This document shows positions 40,672 to 49,622 of a stretch of DNA of 64,000 nucleotides, piece after piece (position 1 is the first letter of the stretch; each line of letters begins with the position of its first letter). Under the pieces are notes generated by a model. That model was not told the origin of the DNA and did no database searches. It saw nothing but the letters and a program-made list of their open reading frames with translations. The stretch covers positions 62,001-126,000 of the forward strand of contig JAJVIE010000001.1 in NCBI GenBank assembly GCA_022072175.1, in the 5' to 3' direction. The DNA is from Candidatus Omnitrophota bacterium. Lineage in GTDB: Bacteria; Omnitrophota; Gorgyraeia; 2-02-FULL-51-18. The translations under genes and the position numbers were made by a program.

Positions 40672-41616
40672 TCAGGCGCTCAGCGAGTTCGGAAGCGGGA
40701 AATAACCGTCCTTGATCACGATCTCCTGGCCCTCTTTGGAGAGGATGAAGCGGATGAACTCGCGGATGAGCGGGTCCATCGGCTCGCCGGGCTTGCGGTT
40801 CACGTAGATGTACAGGAACCGTGCCATCGGATACCGGCCGCTGATGCAGTTCTGGTAGTTCGCTTCATAGGCCTCTCCCTTCTCTCCGGCCAGAGGCACC
40901 GTGCGGACCTCGGAGGTCTTGTATCCGATACCGGAATACCCGGCACCGCCCAGGTCACCGCCGACGCCCTGCACCACCGCGGACGAACCGGGCTGTTCCT
41001 TGACGGTCGCCTTGAAGTCGCCCTTCTTGAGAGCGTGCTCCTTGAAGAAACCGTAGGTGCCCGAAGCGCTGTTGCGGCCGTAGAGCGAGATCGGCTTGGA
41101 GGCCCACTCGCCGGTCAGGCCGACCTGTCCCCAGGTGGTGATGTCCGCGCCGCCGCGTTTGCGGGTGCTCGAGAAGATCCCGTCCACCTGCTGGAGCGTC
41201 AGCGACTCCACCGGATTGTCCTTGTTGACGAAGACGGCCAGCGCGTCCACCGCCACGCGGATCTCGGTGGGCTTGTAGCCGTACTTCTTCTCGAACTTGT
41301 CCTTCTCCTCGTCCTTCATCGGACGGCTCATCGGACCCAACTGCGCCGTACCCTCGATCAGGGCCGGAGGAGCGGTCGAGGAGCCCTTACCCTCGATCTG
41401 GATGTTGACGTTGGGGTACTTGGCCTTGAACGACTCGCCCCAGAACGTCATCAGGTTGTTGAGGGTGTCCGACCCGATGCTGTTGAGGTTGCCCGAGATC
41501 CCGGGGACCACGGAGTAGTCCTCGAGGTTCGGATCGACCGTCAACTGCTCGGCCCGGCCCAGGACCGGCAGGGCCAGGAGCCCCGCCAGCGTGAGCATCG
41601 CGATACGCTTGTTCAT
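40672..41616 (-). CDS. pstS: Phosphate ABC transporter substrate-binding protein PstS
   Basis: The periplasmic phosphate-binding protein, 314 aa. The signal peptide is [22 protein letters not shown]. Phosphate-site features include the early GSDTLNNLM loop, [18 protein letters not shown] and [12 protein letters not shown], where conserved Ser/Thr/Arg bind the anion. It has a good Shine-Dalgarno (AAGGAG) and follows the porin by 23 bp, so outer-membrane entry and periplasmic capture are made together from the Pho-box promoter. Confidence 0.95.
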   Translation of the reverse strand: MNKRIAMLTLAGLLALPVLGRAEQLTVDPNLEDYSVVPGISGNLNSIGSDTLNNLMTFWGESFKAKYPNVNIQIEGKGSSTAPPALIEGTAQLGPMSRPMKDEEKDKFEKKYGYKPTEIRVAVDALAVFVNKDNPVESLTLQQVDGIFSSTRKRGGADITTWGQVGLTGEWASKPISLYGRNSASGTYGFFKEHALKKGDFKATVKEQPGSSAVVQGVGGDLGGAGYSGIGYKTSEVRTVPLAGEKGEAYEANYQNCISGRYPMARFLYIYVNRKPGEPMDPLIREFIRFILSKEGQEIVIKDGYFPLPNSLSA

Positions 41617-41639
41617 ATGATTCTCCTTGTAAGGGTCCT

Positions 41640-43031
41640 TTAGAACTTGTAAACGAGGTCGAGCTGCGTGCGGATCAGATTGTCGTCGTCACCGTTGACC
41701 GTAAGATCGGAGGAGCCGTACGTGATCTTGGTCTTGTTGATGCGCTCGACGAGCCACGCCGTGAAGTTCAGCTCGATGTTCTTATGGAGCATATACTTGT
41801 ACGACAGCTTGTGTCCACGGTTGTTGTTGTGGCCCACACCCAGGTCGGACTCCGTGAAGACACCCGGCGTCGCGTTGGCTTCGATATGGAGGTACTCGTA
41901 CCCGATCCCCCACTCTCCGGCCTCCTTGGGCTTGCCCATGCTCACGCCGATCGAGAACGCGTCGTCCTCGTCATCGCGCAGAGCGGGATTGGACAGAGCG
42001 GTGCTTCCACTGGTGGCACCGAGCGGGCTGCCGGCGTCGGTGTTGTGGGCATAGTCGCCGAACACCTTGAACGCCTGCGTGCCCCACAGCATCGTGGGAG
42101 CCTCGAAGTTGACCTCGCCGTAGAAGTTCACGACCTTGAAGTCCTCGACCTCGCGATCGTTGCCGCCCAGGTTGTTGGCCAGAGCGCCGCTCGACTTGAG
42201 GAACGCCGCGTAATCCTGCCAGTCGTAGTACGTGAACTTCAACGAGGCGTTGTGGTTCTTGGCCCACTGGTAGGTCGTGCCGATGGCATGGCCCCACATT
42301 TCGTGGTCACCCGGAGAGAGGTTGGAATCCTCGTCCAGCACGAAGTAACCATCGAGCAGGTGGAGCTTCCACCAGGAATCGTTCTCACCGGTCCAGAGGT
42401 TGGCGTCGTAGGCCAGGTAGAGACCTTCGGGGGTCACGTCGCCGTCCCAGATGATCGAGGTCGCCCACTTGGCGTAGGGGTTCTCGACCTTACCACCGCC
42501 GATCTCGACCATATCGGTGGCCGGGATCCACTCCTTCACGCGGTTTGTCGGGGTGTACTTGGCATAGGCCTGGTCGAAGAACACCGATTTGAGGCCGAAC
42601 TCACCATCGAACGACTGGTTCGTGGACGTCGCTTCGTTGGTGCCGGTGCCCGAAGCCAGGCGGAAACCCGCTTTCCACTCGTCGTTGAACTTCTTCTCCA
42701 CACCCCAGCGGATACGGAAGCGCAGGCGGTTGCGATCGGACGTGTCCTCGTTCTCGCGGGAGAACGCCTCATAGCGCAGGCGGGCATCGCCCTTCTGCGT
42801 GATGCCGTCCAGCCAGCTGTTGGACCGCTTGATCTCTTCCTTGAAACTCTTGGTCTGCGCGGTCTCGATCTCGGCGCGGATGGTCTCAGCGTCGAGGCGG
42901 GTGAGGATCTTCTTCTCGACGAGCTTCTCGATGAGCGCGTCGACCTGCGAGGCGGAGGCCACCGGGGCGGTCAGACCGGCCCAGACGGTGAGCGCCACGA
43001 TCGCGGCGTACAGCTTCTTGAAGGTATGCAT
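41640..43031 (-). CDS. Putative outer-membrane porin, first gene of the pst unit
   Basis: A 463-aa beta-barrel protein. The signal peptide ([20 protein letters not shown], then TAPVASAS) is followed by a short helical stalk ([20 protein letters not shown]) typical of the Porin_5 family. Alternating amphipathic strands follow, with a terminal Phe (LDLVYKF) as outer-membrane barrels have. I chose the ATG at 43029-43031 because of its GGAG site and signal peptide; an upstream in-frame start lacks both. Its own Pho box and the adjacent pstS point to phosphate uptake, like OprP/OprO in function, though sequence kinship to those is not claimed. Confidence 0.88.
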   Translation of the reverse strand: MHTFKKLYAAIVALTVWAGLTAPVASASQVDALIEKLVEKKILTRLDAETIRAEIETAQTKSFKEEIKRSNSWLDGITQKGDARLRYEAFSRENEDTSDRNRLRFRIRWGVEKKFNDEWKAGFRLASGTGTNEATSTNQSFDGEFGLKSVFFDQAYAKYTPTNRVKEWIPATDMVEIGGGKVENPYAKWATSIIWDGDVTPEGLYLAYDANLWTGENDSWWKLHLLDGYFVLDEDSNLSPGDHEMWGHAIGTTYQWAKNHNASLKFTYYDWQDYAAFLKSSGALANNLGGNDREVEDFKVVNFYGEVNFEAPTMLWGTQAFKVFGDYAHNTDAGSPLGATSGSTALSNPALRDDEDDAFSIGVSMGKPKEAGEWGIGYEYLHIEANATPGVFTESDLGVGHNNNRGHKLSYKYMLHKNIELNFTAWLVERINKTKITYGSSDLTVNGDDDNLIRTQLDLVYKF

Positions 43032-43155
43032 GTTGACTCCAGGTAATGATCTTCTTGGTTGGGTCTGACTTTTACGGACCGTGCCTCGAGTAACCGGATG
43101 CACCCCCTTCCTCGGCAGAATCGGTCCTTTATCCTGTTCGGGTCTTACGCACGAG

Positions 43156-43210
43156 AGGATACGCTGAGCGCATGAAGCGATATTGAAAGGAACATGAAGA
43201 TTCCATGAAG
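43156..43210 (-). promoter_or_regulatory. Pho box and -10 of the porin-pst unit
   Basis: Reading the minus strand, four half-sites CTTCATG, CTTCATG, TTTCAAT, CTTCATG (plus-strand 43204-43210, 43193-43199, 43182-43188, 43171-43177) are spaced exactly 11 bp apart. Nine bp later comes TATCCT (43156-43161), a -10 candidate. The geometry matches PhoB binding, where tandem 7-bp repeats replace the -35 element. Confidence 0.88.
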
Positions 43211-43638
43211 CCCCCTAACTTGCACAGGGGGTCTTCCGCATAGTCTTTTGGGGTTCATCCCCCGGAGTCCCGCCACAAGCCTCCTGGGCCGCCTGCCTCC
43301 TTTTCTGGCTCCGAGGCACTATCGTCACTCGGTAAGTCGTGGGGCCCCTCGGCAAGCTAAAGCGTGCCGTCTCCCCGACGACTTACCTCGGACGGATCAG
43401 GAACTGGAGGGGAGCCGAAAAGTCGGACGGCGGCAGAACGGAGACTTGTGGCGGGACTTCCGTATCCTCTGCTACCCCCGAACGGGTGGCGCGGAACGGG
43501 GCGCCCCAAGAGGGCACAGGCGAAAGCCGAGCACTCTTGGGGCTGTTCCGCGACAGGACCCGTGAGGGGATACAGAAGGATCGCTAGAAACTAAACCCCA
43601 AAAGACTGCAGGGAAGACCCCCAGTGCAGGTCTGGGGG
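43211..43638. ncRNA. 428-bp inverted-arm structured element (unrecognised)
   Basis: The region between phoR and the Pho box has no credible gene. Its 45-nt ends (43211-43255 and 43594-43638) are inverted copies, 37 of 45 positions pairing. Each arm also folds alone into a 6-bp hairpin (43211-43231; 43618-43638), with a compensatory T-A/A-T change. Inside are nested stems: 43264-43279 with 43445-43461, 43331-43339 with 43379-43387, 43350-43354 with 43365-43369, 43490-43497 with 43545-43552, 43504-43512 with 43534-43542, 43462-43467 with 43568-43573, and a GAAA tetraloop hairpin (43519-43528, plus strand). This is either a structured RNA, an elaborate terminator, or a non-autonomous mobile element. 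The strand is unresolved; the GNRA loop favours plus, operon direction favours minus. Confidence 0.6.
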
Positions 43639-43644
43639 TGAGGA

Positions 43645-45021
43645 CTAGATCTTGGGGAGGAAGATCGTGAAGGTCGAGCCCTTGCCGGGGAGACTGCGGG
43701 CCTGGATGCGGCCGCCGTGGCGCTCGACGATGTGCTTGACGATGGACAGTCCCAGGCCCGTACCGCCGGACTCGCGCGAACGGCTCTTGTCCACACGGTA
43801 GAAGCGCTCGAACACCCGCGCCAGGTCCGGTTCGGCGATGCCGATACCGGTATCCCCGACCTCGATCACGCTCTCACCGTCCGTCTCGGAGTAGCCGATG
43901 ATGATCTGTCCGCCGTCGTGGTTGTACTTCACCGCGTTGTCCACGAGGTTGAGCAGAGCCCGCTCCAGAGTCTTGACGTCGGCCCGGATGCGCGCGCCCT
44001 CGGGGATGCGCCGCTCGATGGTGATCCGCCGGGTCCGGAGAGCGGGTGCCAGGGACTCGATGAGCCGGTCCACTAGCGGCCGGAGTTCCGACGATTCCTT
44101 GCGGACGGGGTCCGCGCTGGACTCCATGCGCGACAACTGCAGGAGGTCCTCGATCATCTCATGAAGGGAGCGCGCGTGGTCCTCGATGATCTGCAGGAAC
44201 CTGCCGCGATTCTCATGGTCCTCGACGGCGCCTTCCTTGAGGGTCTCGACGAATCCCAGGATCGAGGTGAGCGGCGTCTTCAGCTCGTGCGAGACGTTCG
44301 CCACGAACTCCGAGCGCAGCCGCTCGTACTCCTTGATCTTCGTCACGTCATAGAACACCGCGATGATGCCCAGATACCCGAAGGGTCCGGACACGGGCGA
44401 CACCGTGATCTGGAAGACGGAGTGGGTCAACAGCGGCGAGTGTTCGCGGCGGGCGGCCTGGCGGCGCTCGAGAGCGACGCGCAGCATCTCGTTGATCTCG
44501 GGATCGCGCACGACCTCCCAGTACGAGCGTCCTTCGAGTCCGGAGCGCGGAGCGCCGAGCGCCTGCGCGAGCGTGGAGTTCATGATCACGATCCGCTCGT
44601 CGGTGTCCACGACGATCACGCCCTCGGACATCGACTCGAGGATGGCGGCCAGACGGTTGCGGCCTTCCTCTGCGGTGCGGATCCTCTCCTCGAGCCGGGA
44701 GGCGGTCTCCGCCACGCGGTCGGCCAGCGAGCGGAAAAGATCATCGTCATCGCGGCGGTGTCCGATGCGGCCGCCATCGGACAGGCGGCCCGCGTAGTCG
44801 GTGATCGCCTCGACCCTGCGGCGCAGCGAGGCCGTCAACAGCCACAGGAGCGCCGCCTGACCGATCAGCAGAGCGCAGTACGCCGACACCAGTCCGCCCG
44901 CCTCTTTCCAGCTGGCGACGGTCAGCGCCCAGAGAGCCAGGCCCGCTCCGAGCGCCAGGGTCCCGGCTGTGATATAGAGATAGGGTTTGAAGAATCCCGG
45001 CAGGGCGCCGGAGCGTCTCAC
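43645..45021 (-). CDS. phoR: Phosphate-regulon sensor kinase PhoR
   Basis: The membrane histidine kinase of the phosphate response, 458 aa. There are two N-terminal membrane helices (about 13-35 and 45-65) with almost no periplasmic loop, as in PhoR proteins that sense through PstSCAB-PhoU. A charged linker, a PAS domain (about 120-225), HisKA (FVANVSHELKTPLTSILGF, His245) and HATPase (LLNLVDNAVKYN, GDTGIGI, GGTGLGLSIVKHI) follow. The GTG start overlaps the phoB stop as GTGA. The stop is 6 bp from the structured element. Confidence 0.95.
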   Translation of the reverse strand: MRRSGALPGFFKPYLYITAGTLALGAGLALWALTVASWKEAGGLVSAYCALLIGQAALLWLLTASLRRRVEAITDYAGRLSDGGRIGHRRDDDDLFRSLADRVAETASRLEERIRTAEEGRNRLAAILESMSEGVIVVDTDERIVIMNSTLAQALGAPRSGLEGRSYWEVVRDPEINEMLRVALERRQAARREHSPLLTHSVFQITVSPVSGPFGYLGIIAVFYDVTKIKEYERLRSEFVANVSHELKTPLTSILGFVETLKEGAVEDHENRGRFLQIIEDHARSLHEMIEDLLQLSRMESSADPVRKESSELRPLVDRLIESLAPALRTRRITIERRIPEGARIRADVKTLERALLNLVDNAVKYNHDGGQIIIGYSETDGESVIEVGDTGIGIAEPDLARVFERFYRVDKSRSRESGGTGLGLSIVKHIVERHGGRIQARSLPGKGSTFTIFLPKI

Positions 45022-45713
45022 TCGACGTCCTCGGCCAGCCGGTATCCGGACCCGCGCACGGTCTCGATCACGTCGCGGCTCTTGCCGAGCTTCTGGCGGA
45101 TGCTCTTGATGTGGACATCGACGGTACGGTCGACCACGAAGGCCTCCCCTTCCCAAGCGCCGCTGAGCAGGCGGTCACGCGAGAAGACCTTGCCCGGATG
45201 CTCCATCAGGAACGCCAGGATACGGAACTCCAGCTTGGTCAGCTGCACCTGCTTGCCCTTGACCGTGACGCTCATGCGCTCCCGGTCGAGCGTGATGTCC
45301 CCGTGCTTGAGCACGGGCGTCTCCGGCTCCGGCGTCTCGGCGCGGCGCAGCAGATTGCGCACCCGCGCCACGAGCACTTTGACGCTGAAGGGCTTGGTGA
45401 TGTAGTCGTTAGCCCCGAGTTCCAGACCCACGACCTGGTCGGTCTCCGACCCCTTGGCCGTGAGCATGAGGACCGGCAGTGTCCGCGTCGTGCGCTCGGC
45501 GCGCAGGAGACGGCAGACCTCCAGACCGTCGATGCCGGGCAGCATCAGGTCGAGCACCACCAGGGACGGGGATTTGGTCCGCGCCATCTCGAGGCCCTCC
45601 TCGCCGGTCTTCGCCACGAGGGCCTGAAAACCCTCTTTCTCCAGATTGTACTGCAGGAGTTTCTGGATGTCCTTGTCGTCATCGATGACGAGGATGGTCT
45701 GGCGGGACATCAT
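45018..45713 (-). CDS. phoB: Phosphate-regulon response regulator PhoB
   Basis: A DNA-binding OmpR-family regulator, 231 aa. The receiver has the acidic pocket DDD near residue 11, phospho-acceptor Asp55 in VVLDLMLPG and Lys in ITKPF. The winged helix ends in VIETVRGSGYRL. The start ATG overlaps the preceding kinase stop (TGATGATG; the second ATG is an alternative start). It is the expected reader of the two Pho boxes in this window, one of which drives its own operon, so autoregulation is likely. Confidence 0.96.
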   Translation of the reverse strand: MMSRQTILVIDDDKDIQKLLQYNLEKEGFQALVAKTGEEGLEMARTKSPSLVVLDLMLPGIDGLEVCRLLRAERTTRTLPVLMLTAKGSETDQVVGLELGANDYITKPFSVKVLVARVRNLLRRAETPEPETPVLKHGDITLDRERMSVTVKGKQVQLTKLEFRILAFLMEHPGKVFSRDRLLSGAWEGEAFVVDRTVDVHIKSIRQKLGKSRDVIETVRGSGYRLAEDVE

Positions 45714-46435
45714 CAGGCCTTGGCCTTGGCCGCGGCCGAGGGCTTGCGGCCGACGACCTCCTTGACCTTCTCGCGGATCTTCTCGTGGATATCGTCCACG
45801 CTCTTGGAGGCGTCCACGCTCTCGAACCCGAACTCCTTGGACAGCTTGTCGTACTCCTGGATCAGCACGGACTGGTAGTTGACGAAGCTGTCGAAGAGGT
45901 CCTGCCCCATGTGCAGGTCCAGACCCGCCTCCCAGTAGTTCATGCCCCCGGACTCGATCACGCGCGGGATCAGCTGATCGATGCCGATCTTCAGGTAGAT
46001 CGTCAGGTCCGGCACGATCGCGAAGCTGAAGAGGTCCCGGATCCACTTGGGGTCGGCGTTCTCCCGCATCCGGTCGCGCACGTATGCCGTGTAAACGTAG
46101 CGGTCGGCCAGCACGATGTGGCCGGCCTTGAGCGCGGGCACGATCTGGTTCTCGAAGCGGTCGGCGAAGTCGGTCGCGTACAGCATCGTGAACGTCATGC
46201 GGTCCATCATGTTGCCGGTCTTGGCCATCTCGATGGACTTGCTCATGAGGTTCGAGCGGGCCCATCCGGTCTCGATGACCGCGTAGCCCTGCACTTCGAG
46301 CCAGTTCTTGAGCAGCTGGATCTGCGTCGAGCGCCCGGTGCCGTCGGTGCCCTCGATGACGATCAGCTTGCCCTTGACCTGGAAGGGCTTAAGATACGGT
46401 AAACTTTCTCCAAAAAACTTTGGGTCGTTTGGCAT
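45713..46435 (-). CDS. Thymidylate-kinase-like P-loop protein, copy 2
   Basis: A 240-aa nucleoside-monophosphate-kinase fold. The P-loop is VIEGTDGTGRSTQIQLL (Lys of GKST replaced by Arg), the DR motif is VLADRYVYTAYVRDRM, and PDLTIYLKI matches the TMK core. It is longer than housekeeping TMK (about 210 aa) and has an Ala/Lys-rich tail. Its first 47 bp overlap copy 1, but a clear Shine-Dalgarno (GAGGA) supports the ATG at 46433-46435. The role in a phosphate operon is unknown. P-loop Arg substitution may weaken ATP hydrolysis. Confidence 0.8.
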   Translation of the reverse strand: MPNDPKFFGESLPYLKPFQVKGKLIVIEGTDGTGRSTQIQLLKNWLEVQGYAVIETGWARSNLMSKSIEMAKTGNMMDRMTFTMLYATDFADRFENQIVPALKAGHIVLADRYVYTAYVRDRMRENADPKWIRDLFSFAIVPDLTIYLKIGIDQLIPRVIESGGMNYWEAGLDLHMGQDLFDSFVNYQSVLIQEYDKLSKEFGFESVDASKSVDDIHEKIREKVKEVVGRKPSAAAKAKA

Positions 46436-47117
46436 AGATCGTCCTCTTTTTTGAGTAACCCTTCAACGCCTCCTGCACGGCCTCGCGCACCATCTCCTGC
46501 TGGTCGTGGATCTCCAACTGCGCGTCGATCGTGGTCAGGCCGAACTCCTCGCGCATGTTGCGGTATTCGTCCAGGATCTTGGACTGGAAGATACGGAAGC
46601 TCTCCTTGATGTCGCCGCTGTAGCCGAGGTCCATGCCCGCTTCGTGGAACTTGATCTGCGCGCGGCTGGACAGGATCCGCTCGCACGCCACGTCTATCGG
46701 CACGTCGAAATAGAAGCTGATGTCCGGCTTGACCGCGAACGAATAGAGGTTGCGCACCCACTCCGGCCTGACCCCGCGCACGGTATCGCGCGCGAACGCC
46801 GTGAACGCGTAACGGTCCGCCAGCACGATCATGCCGGCCTTGAGCGGAGGGATGATCTGGTAGTTGAGTCGGTCGGCGAAGTCGGTCGCGTGCAGCAGGC
46901 TGAACGTCGTGGGCGTCAGCATGTTCTTCTTCTTGCCCTGCTTGGTGGTCTCCTTGACGAGCGCGGAGCTGTTCCACTCGGTGAAGAACACCGAGTACCC
47001 CAACGCCTCGAGCCACTTCTTGAGGAGCATGATCTGCGTGCTCTTGCCGGACCCGTCGATGCCCTCCACGATGAAGAGCTTGCCGGGATACCCGTGCTTC
47101 TTGTCGAAAAGACCCAC
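46389..47117 (-). CDS. Thymidylate-kinase-like P-loop protein, copy 1
   Basis: A 242-aa paralogue of the next gene (similar P-loop, DR motif and C-terminal helices). The P-loop is intact: IVEGIDGSGKSTQIMLL. It has VLADRYAFTAFARDTV and PDISFYFDVPID. The GTG start (47115-47117) has a perfect AAGGAGG five bases upstream. It sits 9 bp after ppx. Two tandem TMK-like genes with exopolyphosphatase and CHAD suggest a role in nucleotide/polyphosphate exchange rather than DNA precursor synthesis; that is inference. Confidence 0.82.
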   Translation of the reverse strand: MGLFDKKHGYPGKLFIVEGIDGSGKSTQIMLLKKWLEALGYSVFFTEWNSSALVKETTKQGKKKNMLTPTTFSLLHATDFADRLNYQIIPPLKAGMIVLADRYAFTAFARDTVRGVRPEWVRNLYSFAVKPDISFYFDVPIDVACERILSSRAQIKFHEAGMDLGYSGDIKESFRIFQSKILDEYRNMREEFGLTTIDAQLEIHDQQEMVREAVQEALKGYSKKRTIYAKRPKVFWRKFTVS

Positions 47118-47126
47118 GTCGCCTCC

Positions 47127-48671
47127 TTAGCGCTTTCGACCGCGTGCTTTGACGAAGACCGCCGGCCGGCCGTACAGGTGCTCGAAGAGGTCCGAGCGCT
47201 CCTTGGCCTGCCAGATCTCGAGTTCTGCGTCCTTGTTCTTGTCGGTGGTGAGCTTGAAGATCGCGCGTCCGGGACGGATCGAGCAGCTCACGGATTTTAC
47301 CACCCCAAAATGGCTCCTGTCCAAGCCGTCCGCGATCCTGAGCATCGCCGCCAGGACCGGCACCGGATCCTCGGGGTCCGAGGTCATCCGGCGGGCTTTT
47401 TTGGGCGAAACGGGCTTGCGGTGCAGGCGCGCGATCAGCGCCAGCCGCTCGACCTCCTCATGGGTGAACCCGTCGAGGTCGCTGTTGACGATGAGGTAAT
47501 AGCTGTGTTTGTGGTGCTTGCTGAAGCTGATCGAATGGCCGACATCGTGAAGGAGCGCCGCGTAGCGCAACATCTCCCGCTCCTCCGGTCCGAGACGGTG
47601 CAGGCGCTGGGTCGTATCGAAGATCCGCTCCGCGAGAGCCGCCACACGGTCGCCGTGGGCGTCCTCGGCGTCGAGGCGGCGGGCCAGCTGACGCACACTG
47701 CGCTCGCGCAGGCTCAGGCCGTCTCCGTTGCCGCGCAGGCGCTTCTTGTTCTTGTCGATGTAGTCCAGGATGACACCCTCGCGGATGCCCTTGTCCGAGA
47801 TCGTGATCGAGGAGACACGCAAGAGGCGCATCAACGTCAACACCAGCGCGCTGCCGGCGACGATCAGGTCCGCTCTCTTCGGGTCCAGCTCCGGCATCCG
47901 CATCCGCTCTCTCAGCGTCATCCGGCACAGCTTGGCGTGCACCCTCTCGAGGTCCTTGAGCTTCAGCCGGCTGAGATTGACGCGCTCGAGCGTCCGTCCT
48001 TGCGCGTCGTAGTGGCACATAAAAGCGAGGTTGACCATCGTCCCGGCCGTGCCCAACACCACCGCGGGCTCGGCCTTGCGGACGCGCTTGAGGGTCTTGC
48101 GAAGCTTCCGCTCGACGTAGCTCTCCAGACGCTTGAGCGAACGCTTGGACGGCGGGTCCTCATGGATGAAGCGGTCGGACAGACGCGCCACACCGAGCTT
48201 GTAGCTCTCCATCAGGTCCATCGTCCGGCCGTCCCCGAGGATGAGCTCGACACTGCCGCCGCCGATGTCGATGACGAGCGCCTTCTTCCCCCCGAGGTCG
48301 GTGGCCGAACGCGCGGCCAAGCCGATCAGCCGCGCCTCCTCCTCCCCGGTGATGACGCTGACCTTGAGGCCGGCCCTCCGCCAGACCTCCTCGATGAACT
48401 TCCCTCCGTTACGCGCCTCGCGCACGGCGCTGGTGGCCACCGCGATGGAACGCTTGACGCCCGAGCGCGCCGCGATCTTGGCGAAGCGCTCCATGACTTC
48501 ACAGCCCTTCTTCATCGCTTCGGCGGACAGCTCGCCGCTCTCGAAGCTCCCGTCACCCAGGCGCGTGGTGTCCTTCTCATGGCCCAGGACCTCGAACGAG
48601 AGGTCCTTGTGGACCTCGACGATGAGCAGGTGGATGGAGTTGGTGCCGATATCGTAGACGGCGATCTTCAT
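47127..48671 (-). CDS. ppx: Exopolyphosphatase / GppA-type phosphatase with HD domain
   Basis: The enzyme hydrolyses terminal phosphate from polyphosphate and/or pppGpp (Ppx/GppA family, ASKHA fold), cytoplasmic, 514 aa. It has phosphate-1 loop AVYDIGTNSIHLLIVEV, TSAVREARNGG, ITGEEEARLIGL, phosphate-2 loop VIDIGGGSVELIL and GTAGTMVNLA. The C-terminal third is HD-like (RYAALLHDVGHSISFSKHH). The start overlaps the CHAD stop as ATGA. The gene name is a family call; GppA activity cannot be excluded. Confidence 0.92.
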   Translation of the reverse strand: MKIAVYDIGTNSIHLLIVEVHKDLSFEVLGHEKDTTRLGDGSFESGELSAEAMKKGCEVMERFAKIAARSGVKRSIAVATSAVREARNGGKFIEEVWRRAGLKVSVITGEEEARLIGLAARSATDLGGKKALVIDIGGGSVELILGDGRTMDLMESYKLGVARLSDRFIHEDPPSKRSLKRLESYVERKLRKTLKRVRKAEPAVVLGTAGTMVNLAFMCHYDAQGRTLERVNLSRLKLKDLERVHAKLCRMTLRERMRMPELDPKRADLIVAGSALVLTLMRLLRVSSITISDKGIREGVILDYIDKNKKRLRGNGDGLSLRERSVRQLARRLDAEDAHGDRVAALAERIFDTTQRLHRLGPEEREMLRYAALLHDVGHSISFSKHHKHSYYLIVNSDLDGFTHEEVERLALIARLHRKPVSPKKARRMTSDPEDPVPVLAAMLRIADGLDRSHFGVVKSVSCSIRPGRAIFKLTTDKNKDAELEIWQAKERSDLFEHLYGRPAVFVKARGRKR

Positions 48672-49504
48672 GAGAGGGCGCTCCGGACCTTGGAGCGGAG
48701 CTCGCTGACGGCGCGTTCTTTGGCGGCCTTCTCATGACGGCTGACGTCCTCGAAGAGCGCCGTGCGCCGTGAGCGGGCCGTTGCGTCCGAGGGCGTCCTC
48801 AACTGCGCCAGGTGCTCCAGGAGGACTTGGTGGTCATGCCAATCCCCGAGCAGGGACTGGAAGCGGGTCAATGAACCGATCGGACGTCCGTACGAACGGT
48901 GGCCCATGTCGTCGGCGATCTCCATGCGGTAGCGGAGCTTCTTGACGAGGATCCGCAGGTCGTGCAGTTCTTCACGCATCCGTTCCTCCGACGAGAGCGC
49001 GCGGCGCAGACGCCGCGCATGCCCGGTGATCGCGCGGCGCAACAGACGCTCCCAGCCTTTTTCCAACCGCCCGGTCTCACTGCCGAGGAGCTGGTCGATC
49101 TGGCGGCGGAACTTCTTGGCCTTGAAATCCGTCAGCGCCTCGACGATGCGCTCGTCGGCCCCCCTGCGGAGGTCCGCCAGTCCGGCGGCGGCCTGCCGGA
49201 CCGCGGTCGGATGACGGCGCGCGTAGCGGCGGCGCAGGATGGCGATGCTCACGTCCAGCGCCCTCGGATCGCCCAGCGCCTGTCCCAACCCCCGGGCCCG
49301 GCGCAGCCACCTCTTGGCGCGGCGGGTGGCCGCCGCCTCCACCAAGAGGCGCAGCGCCTGACGCACGCGCCGCGTGGCGACACGGATCTTGTGCACGCTC
49401 TGACCGTGGGACGGCCGCCTCAGGAGCACCTGCCGGCGGCGCACGATCTCATCGGCCTGACGTCTCAGGATCTTGTACAGCGTCTCGACGTTCTGGGGAG
49501 CCAT
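48668..49504 (-). CDS. CHAD-domain protein
   Basis: CHAD domains are helical, strongly basic proteins that bind polyphosphate. This 278-aa protein has the two expected helical repeats with HKIRVATRRVRQALRLL (conserved His/Arg pair) near residue 45 and RILVKKLRYRMEIADDMG in the second half, and is rich in Arg throughout. The start ATG (49502-49504) follows an AGGG site. The Pho box lies about 70 bp upstream, so it is the first gene of the CHAD-ppx-tmk-tmk-phoB-phoR unit. It probably places Ppx or polyphosphate granules. Confidence 0.92.
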   Translation of the reverse strand: MAPQNVETLYKILRRQADEIVRRRQVLLRRPSHGQSVHKIRVATRRVRQALRLLVEAAATRRAKRWLRRARGLGQALGDPRALDVSIAILRRRYARRHPTAVRQAAAGLADLRRGADERIVEALTDFKAKKFRRQIDQLLGSETGRLEKGWERLLRRAITGHARRLRRALSSEERMREELHDLRILVKKLRYRMEIADDMGHRSYGRPIGSLTRFQSLLGDWHDHQVLLEHLAQLRTPSDATARSRRTALFEDVSRHEKAAKERAVSELRSKVRSALS

Positions 49505-49556
49505 CACATACCCTGGAGGCAGTTTACCACGCCGGGGACTCCCCCGGACCCACGGG

Positions 49557-49611
49557 ACTGTACCAAGGCCTCGTGAACCCCGCATGAAGCGCCCGTGAAG
49601 GGTCCGTGAAG
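49557..49611 (-). promoter_or_regulatory. Pho box and -10 of the CHAD-ppx-phoBR unit
   Basis: Minus-strand half-sites CTTCACG, CTTCACG, CTTCATG, GTTCACG (plus-strand 49605-49611, 49594-49600, 49583-49589, 49572-49578) are 11 bp apart. Nine bp beyond the last is TACAGT (49557-49562), the -10 candidate. The four-site, 9-bp layout equals that of the porin-pst promoter. Confidence 0.87.
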
Positions 49612-49622
49612 CGTCCCCGGGT

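Noticed and set aside
43201-43215. HEARO/OMEGA-RNA insertion after an ATGA
   Set aside because: The ATGA belongs to the Pho box half-site, and no IscB-like gene is in the window.
43248-43594. Small plus-strand frames within the structured element
   Set aside because: They overlap the paired stems in several frames, have no ribosome-binding site and no recognisable motif.
43211-43638. RNase P RNA, tmRNA, 6S RNA or a self-splicing intron
   Set aside because: I could not find the conserved cores of these RNAs on either strand.
45713-47117. Polyphosphate kinase 2 (PPK2) for the tandem P-loop genes
   Set aside because: The P-loop and the DR and PDLT motifs follow thymidylate kinase rather than PPK2.
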